DNA of 64,000 nucleotides from NCBI RefSeq assembly GCF_051014445.1, contig NW_027488370.1, positions 13,702,001 to 13,766,000 on the forward strand, in the 5' to 3' direction. Position numbers and translations under genes: made by a program. How positions within the stretch are numbered: position 1 is the first letter of the stretch; each line of letters begins with the position of its first letter. The notes below the pieces were generated by a model. The model was not told where the DNA came from and did no database searches. It worked only from the letters and a program-made list of their open reading frames with translations. Below are positions 1 to 13,400 of the stretch, one piece after another. The DNA comes from Colletes latitarsis (Eukaryota > Arthropoda > Insecta > Hymenoptera > Colletidae).

Positions 1-22
1 TGGTTTAATCGACTGTTTCAGT

Positions 23-32
23 GTGGTACCAC
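23..32. repeat. Conserved 10-bp palindrome GTGGTACCAC (first example)
   Basis: This perfect dyad occurs at the same place in most monomers. Recurrent variants change the centre (gtggtcccac) or lose the dyad (gttgtacttc, gacgtaccac). It does not resemble the CENP-B box. It could be a protein-binding site within the satellite, but that is inference from conservation and symmetry alone. Confidence 0.55.
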
Positions 33-177
33 ATTACTACGTGATCTAAACCAGAAAAAACCCAGGATCCGTTCAACAAGTATGTGAAGAATGCGAAAGT
101 ATGAGTCTGATGAGGTCAAATCCCAGACCATTCCCAGACTTAACTTGCGTTATCCTCTAAAATATTGATCGAAACCA

Positions 178-353
178 GGTTTAATCGACTGTTTCAGTGT
201 GGTACCACATTACTACGTGATCCAAACCAGAAAAAACCCAGGATCTAGCCATCAAGTATGAGAAATATGCGAAAGAATGAGCCTGATGAGAGCAAATCCC
301 AGACCTAACCTAGACCTTACATGCGTTATCCTCTAAAATATTGAGCGAGACCA
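178..353 (+). repeat. Representative satellite monomer (176 bp), an A-left/B-right hybrid
   Basis: This is one full unit from ggtttaat to the next ggtttaat. Its left half carries the class A signature (ccaaaccag followed by an A run). Its right half carries the class B signature (tagccat, then caagtatgag and aaatatgcg). The switch lies in the shared cccaggatct core around 239-247. The cctaa-rich part contains two copies of an 11-bp motif, YYAGACCTAAC, near the end, the second with one substitution. It serves as a reference for the parts of the repeat. Confidence 0.9.
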
Positions 354-2180
354 GGTTTAATGGACTGTTTCAGCGTGGTACCACACTACTACGTGATCCA
401 AACCAGAAAAAACCCAGGATCTGTTCAACAAGTGTGTGAAAAACGCGAAAGTATGAGCCTGATGGTGGCAAATCCCAGACATATCCCAGACCTAACTTGC
501 GTTATCCTCTAAAATATTGATCGAAACCAGGTTTAATTGACAGTTTCAGTGTGGTACCACATTACTACGTGATCCAATCCAGAAATAGCCCAGGATCTAG
601 CCATGAAGTATGAGAAATATGCGATAGTATGAGCCTGACGAGGGCACTTCCCAGGCCTAACCTAGACCTAACATGAATTATTCTCTAAAATATTGATCGA
701 AACCAGGTTTAATTGACTGTTTCAGTGTGGTCCCACATTACTACGTGATCCAAACCAGAAAAAACCCAGGATCCGTTCAACAAGAATGTGAAGAATGCGA
801 AAGTATGAGTCTGATGAGGTCAAATCCCAGGCCTAACCTAGACCTAACATGCGTTATCCTCAAAAATATTGATCAAAACCAGGTTTAATTGACTGTTTCA
901 GCGTGGTACCACATTACTACGTGATACAATCCAGAAACAGCCCAGGATCTAGCCATGAAGTATGAGAAATATGCGAAAGTATAAGTCTGATGAGTGAAAA
1001 TCCCAGGCCTAACCTAGACCTAACATGCGTTCTCCTCTAAAATATTGATCGAAACCTGGTTTAATCGACTGTTTCAGTGTGGTACCACATTACTATGTGA
1101 TCCAAACCAGAATATAACCCAGGATCTGTTCAACGAGTATGTGAAGTGTGCGAAAGTATGAGTCTGATGAGGTCAAATCCCAGACCTATCCCAGACCTAA
1201 CCTGCGTTATCCTCTAAAATTTTGATCGAAACCAGGTTTAATTGACCGTTTCAGTGTGGTACCACATTACTACGTGATCCAAACCAGAAAAAACCCAGGA
1301 TCCGTTCAACAAGTATGTGAAGAATGCGAAAGTATGAGTCTGATGAGGTCAAATCCCAGACCTATCCCAGACTTAACTTGCGTTATCCTCTAAAATATTG
1401 ATCGAAACCTGGTTTAATCGACTGTTTCAGTGTGGTACCACATTACTATGTGATCCAAACCAGAAAATAACCCAGGATCTGTTCAAGGAGTATGTGAAGT
1501 GTTGCGAAAGTACGAGCCTGATGAGAGCAAATCCCAGACCATTCCCAGACCTAACTTGCGTTATCCTCTAAAATATTGATCGAAACCAGGTTTAATCGAC
1601 TGTTTCAGTGTGGTACCACATTACTACGTGATCCAAACCAGAAAAAACCCAGGATCTAGCCATCAAGTATGAGAAATATGCGAAAGAATGAGCCTGATGA
1701 GAGCAAATCCCAGACCTAACCTAGACCTTACATGCGTTATCCTCTAAAATATTGAGCGAAACCAGGTTTAATGGACTGTTTCAGTGTGGTACCACACTAC
1801 TACGTGATCCAAACCAGAAAAAACCCAGGATCTGTTCAACAAGTGTGTGAAAAATGCGAAAGTATGAGCCTGATGAGGGCAAATCCCAGACATATCCCAG
1901 ACCTAACTTGCGTTATCCTCTAAAATATTCATCGAAACCAGGTTTAATTGACAGTTTCAGTGTGGTACCACATTACTACCTGATCCAATCCAGAAATAGC
2001 CCAGGATCTAGCCATGAAGTATGAGAAATATGCGAAGGTATGAGCCTGACGAGGGCAAATCCCAGGCCTAACCTAGACCTAACATGAATTATTCTCTAAA
2101 ATATTGATCGAAACCAGGTTTAATTGACTGTTTCAGTGTGGTCCCACATTACTACGTGATCCAAACCAGAAAATAACCCA

Positions 2181-5100
2181 GGATCCGTTCAACGAGTATG
2201 TGAAGTGTGCGAAAGTATGAGTCTGATGAGGTCAAATCCCAGACCATTCCCTGACTTAACTTGCGTTATCCTCTAAAATATTGATCGAAACCAGGTTTAA
2301 TCGACTGTTTCAGTGTGGTACCACATTACTACGTGATCCAAACCAGAAAAAAACCAGGATCTAGCCATCAAGTATGTGAAGAATGCGAAGGTATGAGTCT
2401 GATGAGTGAAAATCCCAGGCCTAACCTAGACCTAACATGGGTTATCCTCTAAAATATTGATCCAAACCAGGTTTAATGGACTGTTTCAGCGTGGTACCAC
2501 ACTACTACGTGATCCAAACCAGAAAAAACCCAGGATCTGTTCAACAAGTATGTGAAAAACGCGAAAGTATGAGCCTGATGAGGGCAAATCCCAGACATAT
2601 CCCAGACCTAACTTGCGTTGTCCTCTAAGATATTGATGGAAACCAGGGTTAATTGACTGTTTCAGTGTTGTACTTCGTTACTACCTGATGCAATCCAGAA
2701 AAAGCCCAGGATCTAGCCATCAAGTATGAGAAATATGCGAAAGAATGAGTCTGATGACAGCAAATCCCAGACCTGACCTAGACCTAACATGAATTATTCT
2801 CTAAAATATTGATCGAAACCAGGTTTAATTGACTGTTTCAGTGTGGTCCCACATTACTACGTGATCCAAACCAGAAAAAACCCAGGATCCGTTCAACAAG
2901 TATGTGAAGAATGCGAAAGTATGAGTCTGATGAGTGAAAATCCCAGGCCTAACCTAGACCTAACATGCGTTATCCTCAAAAATATTGATCGAAACCTGGT
3001 TTAATCGTCTGTTTCAGTGTGGTACCACATTACTATGTGATCCAAACCAGAAAATAACCCAGGATCTGTTCAACGAGTATGTGACGTGTGCGAAAGTATG
3101 AGTCTGATGAGGTCTAATCCCAGACCAATCCCAGACTTAACTTGCGTTATCCTCTAAAATATTGATCGAAACCAGGTTTAATCGACTGTTTCAGTGTGGT
3201 TCCACATTACTACGTGATCCAAACCAGAAAAAACCCAGGATCCGTTCAACAGGTATGTGAAGACTGCGAAAGTATGAGTCTGATGAGTGAAAATCCCAGA
3301 CCTAACCTAGACCTAACATGCGTTATCCTCTAAAATATTGATCCAAACCAGGTATAATGGACTGTTTCAGTGTGGTACCACACTACTACGTGATCCAAAC
3401 CAGAAAAAACCCAGGATCTGTTCAACAAGTACGTGAGAAACGCGAAAGTATGAGTCTGATGAGGGCAAATCCAAGACCTATCCCAGACCTAACTTGCGTT
3501 GTCCTCTAAGATATTGATGGAAACCAGGTTTAATTGACTGTTTCAGTGTTGTACTTCATTACTACGTGATGCAATCCAGAAAAAGCCCAGGATGTAGCCA
3601 TGAAGTATGAGAAATATGCGAAAGTATGAGCCTGATGAGGGCAAATCCTAGACCTAACCCAGACCTAACATGCGTTATCCTCTAAAATATTGATCCAAAC
3701 CAGGTATAATGGACTGTTTCAGTGTGGTACCACACTACTACGTGATCCAAACCAGAAAAAACCCAGGATCCGTTCAACAAGTATGTGAAAAATGCGAAAG
3801 TATGAGTCCGATCAGTGAAAATCTCAGGCCTTACCTAGACCTAACATGCGTTGTCCTCTAAAATATTGATGGAAACCAGGTTTCATTGTCTGTTTCAGTG
3901 TGGTACTACATTACTACGTGATGCAATCCAGAAAAAGCCCAGGATCTAGCCATCAAGTATGAGAAATATGCGAATGAATGAGCCTGATGAGAGCAAATCC
4001 CAGACCTAACCTAGACCTAACTTCCGTTATCCTCTAAAATATTGATCCAAACCAGGTTTCATTGACTGTTTCAGTGTGGTACCACACTACTTCGTGATCC
4101 AAACCAGAAAAAACCCAGGATCTGTTCAACAAGTATGTGAAAAACGCGAAACTGTGAGCCTGATGAGGGCAAATCTTAGACCTAACCCAGACCTAAGATG
4201 CGTTACCCTCTAAAATATTTATCCAGACGAGGTTTCATTGAATGTTTCAATGTGGTACCACTTTACAACGTGATCCAATCCAGAAATAGGCCAGGATCTA
4301 GCCATGAAGTATGAGAAATATGCGAAAGTAAGAGCCTGATTAGGGCAAATCCTAGACCTATCCCAGACCTAACTTGCGTTATCCTCTAAAATATTGATCG
4401 AATCCAGGTTAAATTGACTGTTTCAGCGTGGTACCACATTACTACGTGACACAATCCAGAAACAGCCCAGCATCTAGCCATGAAGTATGAGAAATATGCG
4501 AAAGAATGAGCCTGATGAGAGCAAATCCCAGACCTAACCTTGACCTAACATGAATTATTCTCTAAAATATTGATCGAAACCTGGTTTAATCGACTGTTTC
4601 AGTGTGGTACCACATTACTATGTGATCCAAACCAGAAAATAACCCAGGATCTGTTCAACGAGTACGTGAAGTGTGCGAAAGTATGAGTCTGATGAGGTCA
4701 AATCCCAGACCTATCCCAGACCTAACTTGCGTTATACTCTAAAATTTTGATCGAAACCAGGTTTAATTGACCGTTTCAGTGTGGTACCACATTACTACGT
4801 GATCCAAACCAGAAAAAACCCAGGATCAGTTCAACAAGTATGTGAAGAATGCGAAAGTATGAGCCTGATGAGGGCAAATCCCAGACCTATCCCAGACCTA
4901 ACTTGCGTTATCCTCTAAAATATTGATCGAAACCAGGTTTAATTGACCGTTTCAGTGTGGTACCACATTACTACGTGTTCCAAACCAGAAAAAACCCAGG
5001 ATCCGTTCAACAAGTATGTGAAGAATGCGAAAGTATGAGTCTGATGAGTGAAAATCCCAGGCCTAACCTGGACCTAACATGCGTTATCCTCTAAAATATT

Positions 5101-5704
5101 GATCGAAACCTGGTTTAATCGACTGTTTCAGTGTGGTACCACATTACTATGTGATCCAAACCAGAAAATAACCCAGGATCTGTTCAAGGAGTATGTGAAG
5201 TGTTGCGAAAGTATGAGTCTGATGAGGTCAAATCCCAGACCATTCCCAGACCTAACTTGCGTTATCCTCTAAAATATTGATCGAAACCAGCTTTAATCGA
5301 CTGTTTCAGTGTGGTACCACATTACTACGTGATCCAAACCAGAAAAAACCCTGGTTCTAGCCATCAAGTATGAGAAATATGCGAAAGAATGAGCCTGATG
5401 AGAGCAAATCCCAGACCTAACCTAGACCTTACATGCGTTATCCTTTAAAATATTGAGCGAAACCAGGTTTAATGGACTGTTTCAGTGTGGTACCACATTA
5501 CTTCGTGGTCCAAACCAGAAAAAACCCAGGATCTGTTCAACAAGTATGTGAAAAGCGCTAAACTGTGAGCCTGATGAGGGCAAATCTTAGACCTAACCCA
5601 GACCTAAGATGCGCTAACCTCTAAAATATTTATCCAGACCAGGTTTCATTGAATGTTTCAGTGTGGTACCACTTTACTACGTGATCGAATCCAGAAATAG
5701 CCCA
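2181..5704 (+). repeat. 3524-bp higher-order unit (20 monomers), copy 1
   Basis: The unit starts at a ggatcc core followed by gttcaacgag and includes the rare ttccctgact variant at 2249-2258. The same sequence restarts at 5705 (offset 3524, or 20.02 monomers). The junction monomer at 5640-5720 is class B on its left and class A on its right, joined in the cccaggatc core, as expected for unequal crossover. The unit is also collinear with the 12.0-15.2, 17.8-21.1 and 27.1-30.4 kb regions. Confidence 0.85.
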
Positions 5705-8700
5705 GGATCCGTTCAACGAGTATGTGAAGTGTGCGAAAGTATGAGTCTGATGAGGTCAAATCCCAGACCATTCCCTGACTTAACTTGCGTTATCCTCTAA
5801 AATATTGATCGAAACCAGGTTTAATCGACTGTTTCAGTGTGGTACCACATTACTACGTGATCCAAACCAGAAAAAAACCAGGATCTAGCCATCAAGTATG
5901 TGAAGAATGCGAAGGTATGAGTCTGATGAGTGAAAATCCCAGGCCTAACCTAGACCTAACATGGGTTATCCTCTAAAATATTGATCCAAACCAGGTTTAA
6001 TGGACTGTTTCAGCGTGGTACCACACTACTACGTGATCCAAACCAGAAAAAACCCAGGATCTGTTCAACAAGTATGTGAAAAACGCGAAAGTATGAGCCT
6101 GATGAGGGCAAATCCCAGACATATCCCAGACCTAACTTGCGTTGTCCTCTAAGATATTGATGGAAACCAGGGTTAATTGACTGTTTCAGTGTTGTACTTC
6201 GTTACTACCTGATGCAATCCAGAAAAAGCCCAGGATCTAGCCATCAAGTATGAGAAATATGCGAAAGAATGAGCCTGATGACAGCAAATCCCAGACCTGA
6301 CCTAGACCTAACATGAATTATTCTCTAAAATATTGATCGAAACCAGGTTTAATTGACTGTTTCAGTGTGGTCCCACATTACTACGTGATCCAAACCAGAA
6401 AAAACCCAGGATCCGTTCAACAAGTATGTGAAGAATGCGAAAGTATGAGTCTGATGAGTGAAAATCCCAGGCCTAACCTAGACCTAACATGCGTTATCCT
6501 CAAAAATATTGATCGAAACCTGGTTTAATCGTCTGTTTCAGTGTGGTACCACATTACTATGTGATCCAAACCAGAAAATAACCCAGGATCTGTTCAACGA
6601 GTATGTGACGTGTGCGAAAGTATGAGTCTGATGAGGTCTAATCCCAGACCAATCCCAGACTTAACTTGCGTTATCCTCTAAAATATTGATCGAAACCAGG
6701 TTTAATCGACTGTTTCAGTGTGGTTCCACATTACTACGTGATCCAAACCAGAAAAAGCCCAGGATCCGTTCAACAGGTATGTGAAGACTGCGAAAGTATG
6801 AGTCTGATGAGTGAAAATCCCAGACCTAACCTAGACCTAACATGCGTTATCCTCTAAAATATTGATCCAAACCAGGTATAATGGACTGTTTCAGTGTGGT
6901 ACCACACTACTACGTGATCCAAACCAGAAAAAACCCAGGATCTGTTCAACAAGTATGTGAGAAACGCGAAAGTATGAGCCTGATGAGGGCAAATCCAAGA
7001 CCTATCCCAGACCTAACTTGCGTTGTCCTCTAAGATATTGATGGAAACCAGGTTTAATTGACTGTTTCAGTGTTGTACTTCATTACTACGTGATGCAATC
7101 CAGAAAAAGCCCAGGATGTAGCCATGAAGTATGAGAAATATGCGAAAGTATGAGCCTGATGAGGGCAAATCCTAGACCTAACCCAGACCTAACATGCGTT
7201 AGCCTCTAAAATATTTGTCAAGACCAGGTTTAATTGAATGTTTCAGTGTGGTACCACATTACTACGTGATGCAATCCAGAAAAAGCCCAGGATCTAGCCA
7301 TCAAGTTTGAGAAATATGCGAAAGAATGAGCCTGATGAGGGCAAATCCCAGACCTAACTTTGACCTAACATGAATTATTCTCTAAAATATTGATCGAAAC
7401 CAGGTTTAATTGACCGTTTCAGTGTGGTACCACATTACTACGTGATCCAAACCAGAAAAAACCCAGGATCCGTTCAACAAGTATGTGAAAAATGCGAAAG
7501 TATGAGTCCGATCAGTGAAAATCTCAGGCCTTACCTAGACCTAACATGCGTTGTCCTCTAAAATATTGATGGAAACCAGGTTTCATTGTCTGTTTCAGTG
7601 TGGTACTACATTACTACGTGATGCAATCCAGAAAAAGCCCAGGATCTAGCCATCAAGTATGAGAAATATGCGAATGAATGAGCCTGATGAGAGCAAATCC
7701 CAGACCTAACCTAGACCTAACTTCCGTTATCCTCTAAAATATTGATCCAAACCAGGTTTCATTGACTGTTTCAGTGTGGTACCACACTACTTCGTGATCC
7801 AAACCAGAAAAAACCCAGGATCTGTTCAACAAGTATGTGAAAAACGCGAAACTGTGAGCCTGATGAGGGCAAATCTTAGACCTAACCCAGACCTAAGATG
7901 CGTTACCCTCTAAAATATTTATCCAGACGAGGTTTCATTGAATGTTTCAATGTGGTACCACTTTACTACGTGATCCAATCCAGAAATAGGCCAGGATCTA
8001 GCCATGAAGTATGAGAAATATGCGAAAGTAAGAGCCTGATTAGGGCAAATCCTAGACCTATCCCAGACCTAACTTGCGTTATCCTCTAAAATATTGATCG
8101 AATCCAGGTTAAATTGACTGTTTCAGCGTGGTACCACATTACTACGTGACACAATCCAGAAACAGCCCAGCATCTAGCCATGAAGTATGAGAAATATGCG
8201 AAAGAATGAGCCTGATGAGAGCAAATCCCAGACCTAACCTTGACCTAACATGAATTATTCTCTAAAATATTGATCGAAACCTGGTTTAATCGACTGTTTC
8301 AGTGTGGTACCACATTACTATGTGATCCAAACAAGAAAATAACCCAGGATCTGTTCAACGAGTACGTGAAGTGTGCGAAAGTATGAGTCTGATGAGGTCA
8401 AATCCCAGACCTATCCCAGACCTAACTTGCGTTATCCTCTAAAATATTGATCGAAACCAGGTTTAATTGACCGTTTCAGTGTGGTACCACATTACTACGT
8501 GTTCCAAACCAGAAAAAACCCAGGATCCGTTCAACAAGTATGTGAAGAATGCGAAAGTATGAGTCTGATGAGTGAAAATCCCAGGCCTAACCTGGACCTA
8601 ACATGCGTTATCCTCTAAAATATTGATCGAAACCTGGTTTAATCGACTGTTTCAGTGTGGTACCACATTACTTCGTGATCCAAACCAGAAAGAACCCAGG

Positions 8701-8874
8701 ATCTGTTCAACAAGTATGTGAAAAACGCTAAACTGTGAGCCTGATGAGGGCAAATCTTAGACCTAACCCAGACCTAAGATGCGCTAACCTCTAAAATATT
8801 TATCCAGACCAGGTTTCATTGAATGTTTCAGTGTGGTACCACTTTACTACGTGATCCAATCCAGAAATAGCCCA
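5705..8874 (+). repeat. 3170-bp higher-order unit (18 monomers), copy 2 of the 2181-5704 unit
   Basis: The alignment offset to copy 1 changes stepwise: 3524 at the start, 3700 after one extra monomer near 7200-7376, back to 3524 after one monomer lost near 8500, then 3170 after two more monomers lost near 8661. All changes are whole multiples of about 176 bp, so in-register unequal exchange explains them. Single-base differences between copies are rare. Confidence 0.82.
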
Positions 8875-10458
8875 GGATCTAGCCATGAAGTATGAGAAAT
8901 ATGCGAAAGTAAGAGCCTGATGAGGGCAAATCCTAGAACTATCCCAGACCTAACTTGCGTTATCCTCTAAAATATTGATCGAAACCAGGTTTAATTGACT
9001 GTTTCAGCGTGGTACCACATTACTACGTGATACAATCCAGAAACAGCCCAGGATCTAGCCTTGAAGTATGAGAAATATGCGAAAGTATGAGCCTGATGAG
9101 GGCAAATCCTAGACCTAACCCAGACCTAACATGCGTTATCCTCTAAAATATTTATCAAGACCAGGTTTAATTGATTGTTTCAGTGTGGTCCCACATTACT
9201 ACGTGATCCAAACCAGAAAAAACCCAGGATCTGTTCAACATGTATGAGAAATATGCGAAAGAATGAGCCTGATGTGGGCAAATCCCAGACCTAACCTAGA
9301 CCTAACATGAATTATTCTCTAAAATATTGATCGAAACCAGGTTTAATTGACTGTTTCAGTGTGGTCCCACATTACTACGTGATCCAAACCAGAAATAACC
9401 CAGGATCCGTTCAACAAGTATGTGACGAATGCGAAAGTATGAGTCTGATGAGTGAAAATCCCAGGCCTAACCTAGACCTAACATGCGTTATCCTCTAAAA
9501 TATTGATCCAAACCAGGTTTAATGGACTGTTTCAGCGTGGTACCACATTACTACGTGATACAATCCAGAAACAGCCCAGGATCTAGCCATGAAGTATGAG
9601 AAATATGCGAAAGTATGAGCCTGATGAGGGCAAATCCTAGACCCAACCCAAACCTAACATGCGTTATCCTCTAAAATATTTATCGAGACCAGGTTTAATT
9701 GAATGTTTCAGTGTGGTACCACATTACTACGTGAACCAAACCAGAAAAAACCCAGGATCCGCTCAACAAGTATGATAAAACTGCGACAGTATGACCCTGA
9801 TGAGGGCAAATCCCAGGCCTAACCTAGACCTAACATGCGTTGTCCTCTAAAAGATTGATGGAAACCAGGTTTAATTGACTGTTTCAGTGTTGTACTTCAT
9901 TACTACGTGATCCAAACCCGAAAAAACCTAGGATCTGTTCAACATGTATGAGAAATATGCGAAAGAATCAGCCTGATGAGAGCAAATCCCAGACCTATCC
10001 TAGACCTAACATGCGTTATCCTCTAAAATATTGATCGAAACCAGGTTTAATCGACTGTTTCAGTGTGGTACCACATTACTACGTGATCCAAACCAGAAAA
10101 AAACCAGGATCCGTTCAACAAGTATGTGAAGAATGCGAAAGTATGAGTCTGATGAGGTCAAATCCCAGGCCTAACCTAGACCTAACATGCGTTATCCTCA
10201 AAAATATTGATCGAAACCTGGTTTAATCGACTGTTTCAGTGTGGTACCACATTACTACGTGATCTAAACCAGAAAAAACCCAGGATCCGTTCAACAAGTA
10301 TGTGAAGAATGCGAAAGTATGAGTCTGATGAGGTCAAATCCCAGACCATTCCCAGACTTAACTTGCGTTATCCTCTAAAATATTGATCGAAACCAGGTTT
10401 AATCGACTGTTTCAGTGTGGTACCACATTACTACGTGATCCAAACCAGAAAAAACCCA
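8875..10458 (+). repeat. Satellite segment linking two higher-order blocks
   Basis: About nine monomers of mixed class A and B. From 10219 onward the sequence repeats the start of the window. The stretch 9180-9300 (ending gttcaacatg, then a tgatgtgggc variant) matches the sequence after the 33-monomer unit at 21559 onward. It is therefore part of the same long-range order. No gene is seen. Confidence 0.75.
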
Positions 10459-13400
10459 GGATCTAGCCATCAAGTATGAGAAATATGCGAAAGAATGAGC
10501 CTGATGAGAGCAAATCCCAGACCTAACCTAGACCTTACATGCGTTATCCTCTAAAATATTGAGCGAGACCAGGTTTAATGGACTGTTTCAGCGTGGTACC
10601 ACACTACTACGTGATCCAAACCAGAAAAAACCCAGGATCTGTTCAACAAGTGTGTGAAAAACGCGAAAGTATGAGCCTGATGGTGGCAAATCCCAGACAT
10701 ATCCCAGACCTAACTTGCGTTATCCTCTAAAATATTGATCGAAACCAGGTTTAATTGACAGTTTCAGTGTGGTACCACATTACTACGTGATCCAATCCAG
10801 AAATAGCCCAGGATCTAGCCATGAAGTATGAGAAATATGCGAAAGTATGAGCCTGACGTGGGCACTTCCCAGGCCAAACCTAGACCTAACATGAATTATT
10901 CTCTAAAATATTGATCGAAACCAGGTTTAATTGACTGTTTCAGTGTGGTCCCACATTACTACGTGATCCAAACCAGAAAAAACCCAGGATCCGTTCAACA
11001 AGAATGTGAAGAATGCGAAAGTATGAGTCTGATGAGGTCAAATCCCAGGCCTAACCTAGACCTAACATGCGTTATCCTCAAAAATATTAATCGAAACCTG
11101 GTTTAATCGACTGTTTCAGTGTGGTACCACATTACTATGTGATCCAAACCAGAAAAAACCCAGGATCCGTTCAACAAGAATGTGAAGAATGCGAAAGTAT
11201 GAGTCTGATGAGTGAAAATCCCAGGCCTAACCTAGACCTAACATGCGTTCTCCTCTAAAATATTGATCGAAACCTGGTTTAATCGACTGTTTCAGTGTGG
11301 TACCACATTACTATGTGATCCAAACCAGAAAATAACCCAGGATCTGTTCAACGAGTATGTGAAGTGTGCGAAAGTATGAGTCTGATGAGGTCAAATCCCA
11401 GACCTATCCCAGACCTAACCTGCGTTATCCTCTAAAATTTTGATCGAAACCAGGTTTAATTGACCGTTTCAGTGTGGTACCACATTACTACGTGATCCAA
11501 ACCAGAAAAAACCCAGGATCCGTTCAACAAGTATGTGAAGAATGCGAAAGTATGAGTCTGATGAGGGCAAATCCCAGACATATCCCAGACCTAACTTGCG
11601 TTATCCTCTAAAATATTCATCGAAACCAGGTTTAATTGACAGTTTCAGTGTGGTACCACATTACTACGTGATCCAATCCAGAAATAGCCCAGGATCTAGC
11701 CATGAAGTATGAGAAATATGCGAAAGTATGAGCCTGACGAGGGCAAATCCCAGGCCTAACCTAGACCTAACATGAATTATTCTCTAAAATATTGATCGAA
11801 ACCAGGTTTAATTGACTGTTTCAGTGTGGTCCCACATTACTACGTGATCCAAACCAGAAAAAACCCAGGATCCGTTCAACAAGTATGTGAAGAATGCGAA
11901 AGTATGAGTCTGATGAGTGAAAATCCCAGACCTAACCTAGACCTAACATGCGTTATCCTCAAAAATATTGACGAAACCTGGTTTAATCGACTGTTTCAGT
12001 GTGGTACCACATTACTATGTGATCCAAACCAGAAAATAACCCAGGATCCGTTCAACGAGTATGTGAAGTGTGCGAAAGTATGAGTCTGATGAGGTCAAAT
12101 CCCAGACCATTCCCTGACTTAACTTGCGTTATCCTCTAAAATATTGATCGAAACCAGGTTTAATCGACTGTTTCAGTGTGGTACCACATTACTACGTGAT
12201 CCAAACCAGAAAAAAACCAGGATCTAGCCATCAAGTATGTGAAGAATGCGAAGGTATGAGTCTGATGAGTGAAAATCCCAGGCCTAACCTAGACCTAACA
12301 TGGGTTATCCTCTAAAATATTGATCCAAACCAGGTTTAATGGACTGTTTCAGCGTGGTACCACACTACTACGTGTTCCAAACCAGAAAAAACCCAGGATC
12401 TGTTCAACAAGTATGTGAAAAACGCGAAAGTATGAGCCTGATGAGGGCAAATCCCAGACATATCCCAGACCTAACTTGCGTTGTCCTCTAAGATATTGAT
12501 GGAAACCAGGGTTAATTGACTGTTTCAGTGTTGTACTTCGTTACTACCTGATGCAATCCAGAAAAAGCCCAGGATCTAGCCATCAAGTATGAGAAATATG
12601 CGAAAGAATGAGCCTGATGACAGCAAATCCCAGACCTGACCTAGACCTAACATGAATTATTCTCTAAAATATTGATCGAAACCAGGTTTAATTGACTGTT
12701 TCAGTGTGGTCCCACATTACTACGTGATCCAAACCAGAAAAAACCCAGGATCCGTTCAACAAGTATGTGAAGAATGCGAAAGTATGAGTCTGATGAGTGA
12801 AAATCCCAGGCCTAACCTAGACCTAACATGCGTTATCCTCAAAAATATTGATCGAAACCTGGTTTAATCGTCTGTTTCAGTGTGGTACCACATTACTATG
12901 TGATCCAAACCAGAAAATAACCCAGGATCTGTTCAACGAGTATGTGACGTGTGCGAAAGTATGAGTCTGATGAGGTCTAATCCCAGACCAATCCCAGACT
13001 TAACTTGCGTTATCCTCTAAAATATTGATCGAAACCAGGTTTAATCGACTGTTTCAGTGTGGTTCCACATTACTACGTGATCCAAACCAGAAAAAACCCA
13101 GGATCCGTTCAACAGGTATGTGAAGACTGCGAAAGTATGAGTCTGATGAGTGAAAATCCCAGACCTAACCTAGACCTAACATGCGTTATCCTCTAAAATA
13201 TTGATCCAAACCAGGTATAATGGACTGTTTCAGTGTGGTACCACACTACTACGTGATCCAAACCAGAAAAAACCCAGGATCTGTTCAACAAGTATGTGAG
13301 AAACGCGAAAGTATGAGCCTGATGAGGGCAAATCCAAGACCTATCCCAGACCTAACTTGCGTTGTCCTCTAAGATATTGATGGAAACCAGGTTTAATTGA

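Larger units (their letters stand above)
1..2180 (+). repeat. Higher-order block I, homologous to 10219 onward and 15504 onward
   Basis: Position 1 aligns with 10219 (offset 10218) and 15504 (offset 15503). Rare variants are shared, for example the gcgttctcctc variant at 1027 and 11245, and gttcaaggag at 1481 and 16984. Block I keeps three monomers (about 1400-1900) that the 10-kb copy lost. It lacks one monomer near 2150, where two neighbours are fused. A short stretch around 870-985 has class B sequence where the 11-kb copy has class A, suggesting local conversion. Confidence 0.8.

Noticed and set aside
23..32. CENP-B box
   Set aside because: The palindrome does not fit the NTTCGNNNNANNCGGGN pattern, and I saw no such motif in the monomers.
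11826..12083. Recurring 60-104-codon open frames in the satellite (also near 17641, 22466, 39542 and 54122)
   Set aside because: They copy the tandem repeat. Because 176 is not a multiple of three, long ones read the same DNA in two frames in succession, so no protein is being conserved. They have no coding-like substitution pattern and no known domain.
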